Source: Methylorubrum extorquens (lineage in GTDB: Bacteria; Pseudomonadota; Alphaproteobacteria; Rhizobiales; Beijerinckiaceae). Taken from it: a stretch of DNA of 16,906 bases. The stretch covers positions 1-16,906 of the forward strand of contig JAEUAC010000260.1 of NCBI GenBank assembly GCA_019695455.1, read 5' to 3'. Below, in pieces: positions 8,071-14,661 of this stretch (its first letter is position 1; the number at the start of each line of letters is the position of its first letter). Below the pieces are notes generated by a model. That model did no database searches and was not told the origin of the DNA. It saw only the letters and a program-made list of their open reading frames with translations. Made by a program: the position numbers and the translations under genes.

Positions 8071-8453
8071 GGCTTCTCCTCGACACGCATGTCCTGATCT
8101 GGAGCCTCGTCGTGCCCCGACAGTTGCCGGACCGGGCGGCAGCCCTGATCCAGGATCCGGGCAACCTGAAGTTCTTCAGCGCCGCCAGCATCTGGGAAGT
8201 CGCCATCAAGCGCGCCCTCGGCCGAGCGGATTTCGACGTCGATCCCGTCGCTCTTACGGAGGCCGCCCGGGCGGATTTCTTCGAACTTCCTGTGACGTCG
8301 GATGCGGCGCAGCGCGTGGCCACCTTGCCGCGCCACCACCGTGACCCGTTCGACAGGCTCCTCGTCGCGCAGGCAATCACGGCCGAAGCCCTGCTGCTGA
8401 CCCACGATGCCGCGTTGAGCGCCTATGCGCCCCATGTCCTCACCGCCCGCTGA
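8067..8453 (+). CDS. vapC: VapC-family PIN-domain toxin (predicted ribonuclease)
   Basis: A 128-residue PIN-domain protein. I place the start at the TTG at 8067, which overlaps the antitoxin stop and gives the typical N-terminus MRLLLDTHVLIW. The acidic metal-binding residues are in place: Asp6 in LLLDTH, Glu44 in SIWEVAIK, Asp96 in HRDPFDRLLVAQA, and Asp114 in LLTHDAAL. VapC toxins cut tRNA or rRNA with Mg2+ and stop translation; the target here is unknown. The frame is open upstream of 8067 but that part overlaps the antitoxin and looks non-coding. All four acids are present, so the toxin looks intact. Its base composition seems slightly less GC-extreme than its neighbours, compatible with later acquisition. 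The assignment as a toxin of the upstream antitoxin rests on adjacency. Confidence 0.9.
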   Translation: MRLLLDTHVLIWSLVVPRQLPDRAAALIQDPGNLKFFSAASIWEVAIKRALGRADFDVDPVALTEAARADFFELPVTSDAAQRVATLPRHHRDPFDRLLVAQAITAEALLLTHDAALSAYAPHVLTAR

Positions 8454-8471
8454 GGCCCGAGTGCCCCATCC

Positions 8472-9542
8472 ATGAACACCGTTCCCGACACCATCGAAGC
8501 CTTCGCCCGCGGCGAGGTCGTGATCGTCACCGACGACGACGACCGGGAGAACGAGGGCGACCTCGTCGTCGCGGCCTCGCTCTGCACGCCGGAGAAGATG
8601 GCCTTCATCATCCGCAACACCTGCGGCATCGTCTGCGCACCCCTGACGGGGGCGGAGGCGCGGCGGCTGCGGCTCGATCCGATGGTCGCCTCCAACGACG
8701 CGCCGCTCGGCACGGCCTTCACGGTGACGGTCGACGTGAAGCACGGCCTCACCACGGGCATCTCGGCCGAGCAGCGCTGCAACACGGTGCGGGCCCTCGC
8801 CAACGGCAACAACGGCGCCGCCGACTTCGTGCGGCCCGGCCACGTCTTCCCGCTCATCGCCAAGGACGGCGGCGTGCTCATGCGGTCCGGCCACACGGAG
8901 GCGGCGGTCGATCTCTGCCGGCTCGCGGGGCTGCCCGAGGTCGGCGTGATCTGCGAACTCGCCAACGACGACGGCACCGTCATGAAGGGCGATCAGATCG
9001 TCGCCTTCGCGGCGAAGCACGCGCTGAAGCGGATCTCGGTCGCGGACCTCATCGGGCATCGGCAGGCGCGCGAGACGCTCGTGCAGCGGCTCGGGACCTT
9101 CCCGGTGAAGACGCCGCACGGCGCGCTCACGGGCTACGCCTACGACACGCCCTTCGACGAGGTGCAGCACTACGCCTTCGTCCACGGCCGGATCGGCGAC
9201 GGGCGCGACATCCTCGCCCGCCTCCACCGGGCCAACGTCGTGACGGACGTGCTCGCGGGCGGCGGACCCGTCGAGGCCTCGCTCGCCCGCTTCGCCAAGG
9301 AAGGGCGGGGCGTGCTCGTCTACCTGCGGGACGGCACGGCCGGCGTGCCGCTGACGAGTCTGTCGCGGGACGCGGAAGGATCGGATGCCGAGCGCAACCG
9401 CCTGTGGCGCGAGATCGGCCTCGGCGCGCAGATCCTGCGGGATCTCGGCGTGACCTCCATCCGCAACCTCGCCACCGGCTCCCGGTCCTATGTCGGGCTG
9501 TCGGGCTTCGGCATCGAGATCGTCGGCTCCGAAGCCATCTGA
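8472..9542 (+). CDS. ribB: 3,4-dihydroxy-2-butanone-4-phosphate synthase with degenerate GTP-cyclohydrolase-II-like C-terminal domain (RibBX type)
   Basis: A 356-residue, two-domain protein. The first ~200 residues are RibB, which makes 3,4-dihydroxy-2-butanone 4-phosphate from ribulose 5-phosphate for riboflavin synthesis. It has the acidic metal/substrate loop DDDDRENEGDL at 21-31, STL-like LGTAFTVTVD, GISAEQR, and SGHTEAAVDL with the conserved histidine near 141. The C-terminal ~150 residues align in outline with RibA (GTP cyclohydrolase II), but the zinc-binding segment that should read like ECLTGDxxxSxRCDCG is replaced by HGRIGDGRDILARLHRAN, without any cysteine. The RibA half is therefore very unlikely to hydrolyse GTP, and a separate RibA should exist elsewhere. 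Such RibBX proteins are known in proteobacteria. The start is the ATG at 8472, 18 bp after the toxin gene. Confidence 0.93.
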   Translation: MNTVPDTIEAFARGEVVIVTDDDDRENEGDLVVAASLCTPEKMAFIIRNTCGIVCAPLTGAEARRLRLDPMVASNDAPLGTAFTVTVDVKHGLTTGISAEQRCNTVRALANGNNGAADFVRPGHVFPLIAKDGGVLMRSGHTEAAVDLCRLAGLPEVGVICELANDDGTVMKGDQIVAFAAKHALKRISVADLIGHRQARETLVQRLGTFPVKTPHGALTGYAYDTPFDEVQHYAFVHGRIGDGRDILARLHRANVVTDVLAGGGPVEASLARFAKEGRGVLVYLRDGTAGVPLTSLSRDAEGSDAERNRLWREIGLGAQILRDLGVTSIRNLATGSRSYVGLSGFGIEIVGSEAI

Positions 9543-9563
9543 GGACGATCGTCGGGCGTCCGC

Positions 9564-9587
9564 GGCGCGGAGGTCGTCCGCCGCGCC
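9564..9587. terminator. hairpin between convergent ribB and asparaginase genes, probable bidirectional terminator
   Basis: GGCGCGG (9564-9570) pairs with CCGCGCC (9581-9587). Inside, after one mismatch, GG pairs with CC around a TCGT loop. The hairpin lies between two convergent stops (ribB 9542, asparaginase 9589 on the minus strand). A perfect GACGATCGTC palindrome precedes it at 9544-9553. There is no T-tract, as is common in GC-rich genomes, so termination efficiency cannot be judged. Confidence 0.42.
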
Positions 9588-9588
9588 C

Positions 9589-10668
9589 TCAGGCGGCCGG
9601 CGACCCGCGCGGGCGCTCCAGGCGCAGCGTCACCTCGAGGCGGCCCGTGACGGTGCCGACGGTGTTGCGCACCTCCGCCATGCGGAACCCGTCGAGCGCG
9701 GACCGCGCCGCCGGCTCCCCGATCGCGAGCTGGTCGAGCAGGGCCGCGACGAGGGCGTGGAGGACGGGCGTCGTGCCGTCCTCGACCTTCACGGCGAGCC
9801 CGACCGCGCCCACGGCGCCGAGCCGCCGCGTGTCGTCGGAGGGCCGGATGCCGATCGCGTAGCTCGCATCCGCGCCGACCTTGCCGACGAGGGTCCCGGC
9901 ATAGGCCCGCATCAGCCGCGTGCAGAACCGGCCTTCGCCGGCCACCATCTCGGGATGCGCCACCATGGCGTCGTAGAGGCGCGCGAGAGCGGCGGAGCGC
10001 GCCGGATCGGCGCCGTCGCGGCCGCTCCGGCCCGGATCGTCGGCGAGCGTCGCGTAGAGCCGGGCCAGCCGGTCCAGCGGAACGCCGGGCGTCGGCAGGT
10101 TGCAGCCGTCGATCGCCCAGGCGACGCCGTCGTCCGGGAGGTCGCAGACGGCCGCCATCGTCCGGCGGACCCGCTGCTGCAGCGGGTGGTCGGCCTCGTG
10201 GTAATCCGCAACCGGCGCGCCGATGGCGCGCGCCGCGGCCAGCATCCCGGCATGCTTGCCGGCGCAGTTGCTGCAGGCCGGCGTCGGCCGGAAGCCGCTG
10301 CGGATCCAGGCCCGGTGGACGGCCTCGGACAGGGGCGGATGGCCGCCGCATCGCATCTCGTCCTCCGTCGAGCCCGACTTCGCCAGCATGGCGCGGGCGC
10401 GCGCGACGTGGCGGTCCTCGCTCGAGTTCGAGCCGCACATCAGGGCGAGGTCGGCCGCGTCGAAGCCGTAGCGGTCGGCCGCGCCGGTCTCGAGGATCGC
10501 GAGCGCCTGGGCGGGCTTCGCGGCGGACCGCGCGAGCGTGGCGCGGAACGGGTCCCCGAAGGCGAAGAGGAGCGTGCCCTCGGCATCCACCACCGCCGCG
10601 TGGGCGGCGTGCCGGTTCTCGACGGCCGCCCCACGCCACAGGATCGCCGCGACCGGTTCCGTCGTCAG
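9589..10668 (-). CDS. L-asparaginase, Rhizobium etli inducible type (asparaginase II family), probable CTG start
   Basis: A member of the zinc-containing asparaginase family typified by R. etli ReAV, which is unrelated to E. coli AnsA/AnsB and hydrolyses L-asparagine to aspartate and ammonia. Numbered from the CTG at 10668, the sequence gives 359 residues and reproduces the ReAV catalytic numbering as I remember it: Ser48 and Lys51 (RSAAKPAQ), Ser80 (MCGSNSSED), Cys135 and Lys138 (CSNCAGKHAG), Cys189 (IDGCNLPTP), Lys263 (VGKVGADASY). The match at every position supports residue 1 at the CTG, giving LTTEPVAAILWRGAAVENRH. The only in-frame canonical start upstream is a TTG at 10773, which adds an Arg-rich, non-homologous tail and overlaps the divergent gene's first base. 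GGAGG at 10683-10687 lies 14 bp from the CTG and 5 bp from an in-frame ATC (10677), so ATC initiation cannot be excluded. Confidence 0.93.
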   Translation of the reverse strand: MTTEPVAAILWRGAAVENRHAAHAAVVDAEGTLLFAFGDPFRATLARSAAKPAQALAILETGAADRYGFDAADLALMCGSNSSEDRHVARARAMLAKSGSTEDEMRCGGHPPLSEAVHRAWIRSGFRPTPACSNCAGKHAGMLAAARAIGAPVADYHEADHPLQQRVRRTMAAVCDLPDDGVAWAIDGCNLPTPGVPLDRLARLYATLADDPGRSGRDGADPARSAALARLYDAMVAHPEMVAGEGRFCTRLMRAYAGTLVGKVGADASYAIGIRPSDDTRRLGAVGAVGLAVKVEDGTTPVLHALVAALLDQLAIGEPAARSALDGFRMAEVRNTVGTVTGRLEVTLRLERPRGSPAA

Positions 10669-10772
10669 GCCCCCGATCGTCCCCTCCCTCGCTCGACGGG
10701 GCCGGCGTCGCCGGCGGGCGGCCCGTTTCCCGTTCGTCGCGACCGTCCTATCGTCGCGGCGGGAGAACGCCA

Positions 10773-12413
10773 ATGGCCGACGCGATCGATACGGACGTCC
10801 TCGTGGTCGGGGCCGGCCCGACCGGGCTGCTCGCGGCCGCGCTTCTCGCGCGCCTCGGCATCGCGGTGCGCATCGTGGACCGGAGCCCGGACGCGGCGAA
10901 GGAATCCCGCGCCTTCGGCGTTCAGGCCCGCTCGCTCGAGCTCTTCGCCTCGCTGGGCCTCGCGGACGCGCTCCTCGACCGCGGGCTCGTCGCGACCGGC
11001 ATCCAGGTCTTCATCGACGGGGAGCGCCGGGCGGAGATCGCCTTCGACGATCTCGGCCGGACGGACACGCCCTTCGGCTTCCTCCTGATGGTGCCGCAAT
11101 CGGAGGTCGAGGCCGTGCTGGTCGAGGAACTCGCCCGCCTCGGCGTCGCGGTCGAGCGCGGCGCCGAGGCGTTCGATCTCGCCCAAGACGGGGAGGGGGC
11201 CTCCGTCCGCCTGCGCGGTCCCGACGGCGAGCGCAGGGTCGCGGCCCGCTACGTGATCGGGGCGGACGGCGCGCACAGCTTCGTCCGCAAGGCGCTCGGC
11301 CTCGCCTTCGAGGGCGCGGCCTACGGGCAGACCTTCCTCCTCGCGGACGCGTCCGTGACGTGGCCGCTCGGCGCCGACCGCCTGAGCCTCTTCCTGCGCG
11401 GACGGGACTTCGCGGCGTTCCTGCCCCTGAAGGGGCGGGACTACGCGCGCGTCATGGTGGTCGATCCCGAGGGCGGCGGCGGCGGCGGGCAGGGCAGCGC
11501 CCCGGTGGACCTCGCCGTCGTGGAGCGCGCCTTCCGGGCCGCGACCGGCCTGGACGCCCGCCTGTCGGCGCCGCGCTGGACCTCGCGCTACCGCGTCCAC
11601 CATCGCGGCGTGGACCGCTACCGGGTGGGCCGGTGCTTCGTGGCGGGAGACGCGGCGCATATCCACTCCCCGGCCGGCGGGCAGGGCATGAACACGGGCC
11701 TGCAGGACGTCGCCAACCTGTGCTGGAAGCTCGCGCTCGTGCTCCGCAGCCAGGCCGCCGACGCGCTGCTCGACAGCTACCACGACGAGCGCTGGCCCGT
11801 GGGGCAGCGCGTGCTCGCCTATACGGACCGGGCCTTCTCGGCCGTCGCCGACCCCTCGGGCTGGGTGCTGGCCGTGCGCTCGGTCCTCGCGCCCTCGCTC
11901 GCCGCCACCTTGTCGCGGGTCGCGGCCCTGCGGCGCCGCGTCTTCGGCTTCGTGTCGCAGCTCGGCATCCGCTACGCGCCCGGCCGGTTCGCGGCGGAGC
12001 GGGTCGGGCGGGCCTGGGAGGACGGCCCCGGTCCGGGGCGCCGGGCGCCGGACGCCGCGATCGCGCGGCACCGGGACGTGTTCGACCTCCTGGCCGGCTA
12101 CGGCTTCACGCTGCTCGCCTTCAGCCGCGATCCGCTGGCGGAGGAGGAGATCGCCGCCATCTCGGCGGACCTGCAGGCCCTGTCGCGGGACGGCCCGATC
12201 CCCCTCGCGACGCATCTCGTGGCCCATTCCCTGGTCGGGCGCGACCCGCGCCTCGTCCAGGCGGAGGCGCCGGCGGCGTTCGCGGCTTACGGCATCGGGC
12301 CGGACCGGCCGCGCGCGCTCTACCTCGTGCGGCCGGACGGCTACGTCGCCTGGCGGGCGGACGGGTTCGACGTCGCGGGCTGCCGCGCCTTCCTGGCCGG
12401 CTGGACGGCGTGA
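10773..12413 (+). CDS. FAD-dependent aromatic-type monooxygenase (class A, PheA/TfdB-like family)
   Basis: A 546-residue flavoprotein monooxygenase. It has the N-terminal FAD Rossmann motif VVGAGPTGLLAA (11-22), the mid-domain YVIGADGAHSFVRKALG that binds FAD and NADPH, and the second FAD motif VAGDAAHIHSPAGGQGMNTG with Asp293. These three together define the p-hydroxybenzoate-hydroxylase fold. After about residue 420 comes a thioredoxin-like C-terminal domain ending in LYLVRPDGYVAWRADGFD, seen in phenol- and polyketide-hydroxylating members. Substrate is not predictable; hydroxylation of an aromatic ring is the family's usual reaction. A Gly run (EGGGGGGQ near 235) is probably a surface loop. 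The ATG at 10773 has GGGAGA about 7 bp upstream. The gene is divergent from the asparaginase and convergent with the deacetylase-like gene, so it is probably transcribed alone from the short region around 10680-10770. Confidence 0.92.
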   Translation: MADAIDTDVLVVGAGPTGLLAAALLARLGIAVRIVDRSPDAAKESRAFGVQARSLELFASLGLADALLDRGLVATGIQVFIDGERRAEIAFDDLGRTDTPFGFLLMVPQSEVEAVLVEELARLGVAVERGAEAFDLAQDGEGASVRLRGPDGERRVAARYVIGADGAHSFVRKALGLAFEGAAYGQTFLLADASVTWPLGADRLSLFLRGRDFAAFLPLKGRDYARVMVVDPEGGGGGGQGSAPVDLAVVERAFRAATGLDARLSAPRWTSRYRVHHRGVDRYRVGRCFVAGDAAHIHSPAGGQGMNTGLQDVANLCWKLALVLRSQAADALLDSYHDERWPVGQRVLAYTDRAFSAVADPSGWVLAVRSVLAPSLAATLSRVAALRRRVFGFVSQLGIRYAPGRFAAERVGRAWEDGPGPGRRAPDAAIARHRDVFDLLAGYGFTLLAFSRDPLAEEEIAAISADLQALSRDGPIPLATHLVAHSLVGRDPRLVQAEAPAAFAAYGIGPDRPRALYLVRPDGYVAWRADGFDVAGCRAFLAGWTA

Positions 12414-12428
12414 TCGCGCCGGCGATCA
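12411..12428. terminator. perfect palindromic hairpin containing the stop codons of two convergent genes
   Basis: TGATCGC (12411-12417) and GCGATCA (12422-12428) are perfect reverse complements around GCCG. The first TGA is the stop of the monooxygenase gene and the TCA at the other end is the stop of the convergent gene on the minus strand. The 7-bp stem could act as a small bidirectional terminator. No T-tract follows, so this is a candidate only. Confidence 0.4.
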
Positions 12429-13358
12429 GGCCTCCTCGGCCAGCACGCCGACATGGGCCGCGACGGACTGTCCGAGCGCCTGCAGGTCGTAGCCGCCCTC
12501 GAGCAGCGACACGAGCCGTCCGCCGGCGTGCCGGCGGGCGACGGCGAGGAGCGCCCGGGTCGCCCAGGCGAAATCCTCGGCCTCCAGCCGCAGGTCCGCC
12601 AGCGGATCGCGGCGGTGGGCGTCGAAGCCCGCCGACACGATCACGAGATCGGGCGCGAACCGCTCGAGCCGCGGCAGGATGGCGGTCTCGAAGGCCTCGC
12701 GGAAGGATTCGCCGTCGTCGCCGGGGCGGAGCGGGGCGTTGACGATCGTGTCGTGGTCGCCCCGCTCGCGCGTCGCGCCCGTGCCGGGATAGAGCGGCAT
12801 CTGGTGCGTCGAGCAGTACATCACGGTGGGGTCGTCCCAGAGGATGTCCTGCGTCCCGTTGCCGTGGTGCACGTCCCAATCGACGATCGCGACCCGGTCG
12901 AGCCCGTGCCGCGCCTGCGCGTGGCGGGCCGCGATGGCCGCGTTGTTGAAGAAGCAGAAGCCCATCGCGCGGGTGCGCTCGGCATGGTGGCCGGGCGGCC
13001 GCATGGCCGAGAAGGCGTTCGACGCGGTCCCCGTCACGACGGCGTCGACCGCCTCCGTCGCGCCGCCGACGCCCCGGAGGGCGGCCTCCAGGGTGCCGGG
13101 AGACATGATGGTGTCGCCGTCCACGGCGAAGAGGCCGTCGGCCGGGGAGGCGGCGAGGAGCGTCTCGATCCACTCGCGCGGATGGGCGAGGGCGACCGTG
13201 TCGAGCGCCGCTGCCGCGGGCTGCCGGCGGGGCAGGGCCGCGAGCGCGCCCTCGGCCAGCGCCGCCTCGACGGCCCGGATGCGGTCCGGCCGCTCCGGGT
13301 GGCCGTCGGGCGTGCGGTGCTCGAGCGTGGCGGGATGATGGAGAATGAGCGTCGTCAT
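12426..13358 (-). CDS. histone deacetylase family protein (acetylpolyamine-amidohydrolase-like, zinc-dependent)
   Basis: A 310-residue arginase/deacetylase-fold enzyme. It carries the HPERPDR motif (20-26), paired histidines His124-His125 in RPPGHHAE, GFCFFNNAAIAA (133-144), the zinc-binding strand VDWDVHHGNGTQ with Asp162 and His164, a third zinc ligand Asp246 in SAGFDAH, and catalytic Tyr290 in LLEGGYD. In bacteria such proteins remove acetyl groups from polyamines, acetylated small molecules or acetyl-lysines; there are no histones to act on, and the substrate here is unknown. The start is the ATG at 13358 with GGAGG 5-7 bp upstream (GCCGGAGGCGCC). The frame is open for about 98 more codons upstream, but that part overlaps the divergent transpeptidase gene and lacks family sequence. 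No signal peptide is present, so it is cytoplasmic. Confidence 0.94.
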   Translation of the reverse strand: MTTLILHHPATLEHRTPDGHPERPDRIRAVEAALAEGALAALPRRQPAAAALDTVALAHPREWIETLLAASPADGLFAVDGDTIMSPGTLEAALRGVGGATEAVDAVVTGTASNAFSAMRPPGHHAERTRAMGFCFFNNAAIAARHAQARHGLDRVAIVDWDVHHGNGTQDILWDDPTVMYCSTHQMPLYPGTGATRERGDHDTIVNAPLRPGDDGESFREAFETAILPRLERFAPDLVIVSAGFDAHRRDPLADLRLEAEDFAWATRALLAVARRHAGGRLVSLLEGGYDLQALGQSVAAHVGVLAEEA

Positions 13359-13545
13359 GGCGCCTCCGGCGGCCCTCCGACTCTGGCAGGGCGCGGCCGG
13401 GGCGTCCAACGACTTGTCGCTTCCGGGCCACAGCCGGGCGAAAGCGCCGGAGCGGGGTACCGGCGGCGGCCCCGACGCGTCATTCTGGGACGGCGTTGAG
13501 GTTCGGTTAACGCGTTCCTGCCAGGGCCGGCGGGAGAGAGGTCCC

Positions 13546-14130
13546 ATGCGCGCCCCGTCCATCCTCGTCGGTCTCGCCGGAAGCCTGCTGCTGGCCGGCT
13601 GCTTCAGCGCCGTGCCGGACCCGCAGGTCTCGGCGCTCGACGCCAAGTACATGGCGCTCGTGCCGCAGGCCGAGATCGATCCCCATTTCGCCCGCTACCA
13701 GATGGACGACCCGACGGGCGAGGCGCCCGGCACCGTCGTCGTCGAGACGAAGCAGCGGCAGCTCTATCTCGTGCTGCCCGGCCGCAAAGCCATCCGCTAC
13801 GGCGTCACGGTCGGCGACGAGGCGTTCGGCTGGTCGGGCGCGGCGGACGTCGCCCGCAAGGCCGAATGGCCGTCCTGGAACCCGCCGGCCGAGATGAAGG
13901 CGCGCTGGCCGCACGTCCATGCGGTCGAGGGCGGACCGAACTCGCCCATGGGGGCGCGCGCGCTCTACCTGCACCAGGGCGGCAAGGACACGCTGTACCG
14001 CATCCACGGCACGAACGAGCCGGAGAAGATCGGGCAGGCGGCGTCCTCGGGCTGCATCCGCATGCGCAACATGGACGTGGTCGACCTCTACAACCGGGTG
14101 CCCGTCGGCGCCCGCGTGATCGTGCGCTGA
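13546..14130 (+). CDS. L,D-transpeptidase (YkuD domain), predicted lipoprotein
   Basis: A 194-residue protein that enters the envelope as a lipoprotein: a hydrophobic signal of about 18 residues ends in the lipobox LLAGC with Cys19 as the acylated residue. The YkuD domain begins near residue 62 (GTVVVETKQRQLYLVLP). The active site is present as His154 (YRIHGTN) and Cys170 in ASSGCIRM. These enzymes form 3-3 cross-links in peptidoglycan, attach lipoproteins to it, or release them; which of these applies cannot be read from sequence. The start is the ATG at 13546 with GGGAGAGAGG just upstream; it is the start that gives the signal peptide. It is divergent from the deacetylase-like gene, with 187 bp between them in which I found no convincing promoter motif. 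Confidence 0.94.
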   Translation: MRAPSILVGLAGSLLLAGCFSAVPDPQVSALDAKYMALVPQAEIDPHFARYQMDDPTGEAPGTVVVETKQRQLYLVLPGRKAIRYGVTVGDEAFGWSGAADVARKAEWPSWNPPAEMKARWPHVHAVEGGPNSPMGARALYLHQGGKDTLYRIHGTNEPEKIGQAASSGCIRMRNMDVVDLYNRVPVGARVIVR

Positions 14131-14142
14131 GCCGCGCCGATC

Positions 14143-14187
14143 GCTACAATTGTCGCGTTTCGCCCGACCTGTCGTTGAACACGACAG
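14143..14187 (+). promoter_or_regulatory. two adjacent palindromes between the transpeptidase gene and the small secreted protein gene
   Basis: GC-T-ACAATTGT-C-GC (14143-14156) is a palindrome interrupted by one mismatched pair, unusually AT-rich for this window. CTGTCGT (14169-14175) and ACGACAG (14181-14187) form a perfect 7-bp inverted repeat around TGAAC. Together they could be operators for the gene at 14274, or the second could terminate the transpeptidase transcript. I cannot decide between these. A TTGAAC at 14175-14180 resembles a -35 element, but no good -10 sits 16-18 bp away. Confidence 0.33.
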
Positions 14188-14244
14188 CAAACGTGCGGCG
14201 ATGATGGCTGCGCGGTAAGAGTTCGCAGATCGGCCGAGCGTAGT

Positions 14245-14265
14245 CTCCTGGATATCAAACAGGAG
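14245..14265 (+). promoter_or_regulatory. hairpin sequestering the ribosome-binding site of the small secreted protein gene
   Basis: CTCCTG (14245-14250) is perfectly complementary to CAGGAG (14260-14265), extendable by a U-G pair, around GATATCAAA. The right arm is the strong Shine-Dalgarno AGGAGG that lies 7 bp before the ATG at 14274. In RNA the stem would hide the ribosome-binding site until opened. This is the pattern of a translational switch, thermosensor-like stem or protein/sRNA target, but the function is inference from complementarity alone. Confidence 0.4.
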
Positions 14266-14273
14266 GCACACAC

Positions 14274-14609
14274 ATGAAGTCGCGTTCGGTCATCGTCTCT
14301 GCTCTCGTTGCCGGTTCCGCCCTCGTCGCGGCGTTCGGGGCCTCGGCCCAGGGAGCGTCCGACCTGTCCCGCGCCCGCCTCGCCTGGGCCGAGCGCCACG
14401 CCGCGACCGTGTGCCAGCCGCTCGCCGACCGGGGCCAGGCCCGCAAGGCCGCCCGCTGCCTCGACCGCGTCGCCGCCGTCCGGGCCGACGCCCGCCAGGG
14501 TCTCGAGGCGACGGCCAGCGTGGCCGCGGCGCCCGCCGCGAGGTCCGCCGGCCGCTGCGTCGGCATCCAGTGCATCGAGCGCACCTCCTTCCTCGGCATG
14601 TCCTACTGA
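14274..14609 (+). CDS. small secreted cysteine-containing protein of unknown function
   Basis: A 111-residue protein with a clear Sec signal peptide: a positively charged start (MKSR), a hydrophobic stretch to residue 21, and a probable signal-peptidase site after ASA (residue 25). The mature part of about 85 residues is basic and Ala/Arg-rich. It has four cysteines (47, 62, 95, 100), one pair spaced by a helix (CQPLADRGQARKAARC) and the other in GRCVGIQC, which could form two disulfides in the periplasm. It ends RTSFLGMSY. The ATG at 14274 has AGGAGG 7 bp upstream, the best ribosome-binding site in the neighbourhood but inside a possible hairpin. It is probably monocistronic, with a hairpin after the stop. 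I do not recognise the family. Confidence 0.82.
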   Translation: MKSRSVIVSALVAGSALVAAFGASAQGASDLSRARLAWAERHAATVCQPLADRGQARKAARCLDRVAAVRADARQGLEATASVAAAPAARSAGRCVGIQCIERTSFLGMSY

Positions 14610-14620
14610 GGACCGGCCGG

Positions 14621-14645
14621 CCGGCGGCGCGCGGCGCGCCGTCGG
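14621..14645. terminator. long GC hairpin between convergent genes, probable bidirectional terminator
   Basis: CCGGCGGCGCG (from 14621) pairs with CGCGCCGTCGG (to 14645) with one G-T mismatch position and a very short loop, giving roughly a 10-11 bp stem. It lies between the stop of the small secreted protein gene (14609) and the stop of folK on the minus strand (14662). There is no T-tract. Position and stem strength make a terminator the best explanation. Confidence 0.5.
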
Positions 14646-14661
14646 CTCCCCGGGCTGTCTC

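Noticed and set aside
10669..10773. TTG start at 10773 for the asparaginase
   Set aside because: It adds 35 residues with a run of arginines, has no ribosome-binding site, overlaps the start of the divergent gene, and breaks the numbering match with the R. etli enzyme.
12121..13431. Large minus-strand open frame overlapping the deacetylase-like gene in a second frame
   Set aside because: Its translation is Arg/Pro-rich without motifs, while the alternative frame has every zinc and catalytic residue of the family.
13487..13516. Possible EcfG-type (GGAAC-N16/17-CGTT) promoter before the transpeptidase gene
   Set aside because: The nearest GGGAC and CGTT are about 21 bp apart and the first element deviates from consensus.
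13359..13652. N-terminal extension of the deacetylase-like protein
   Set aside because: It overlaps the divergent transpeptidase gene, has low-complexity sequence, and the ATG at 13358 has a good GGAGG and a family-like N-terminus.
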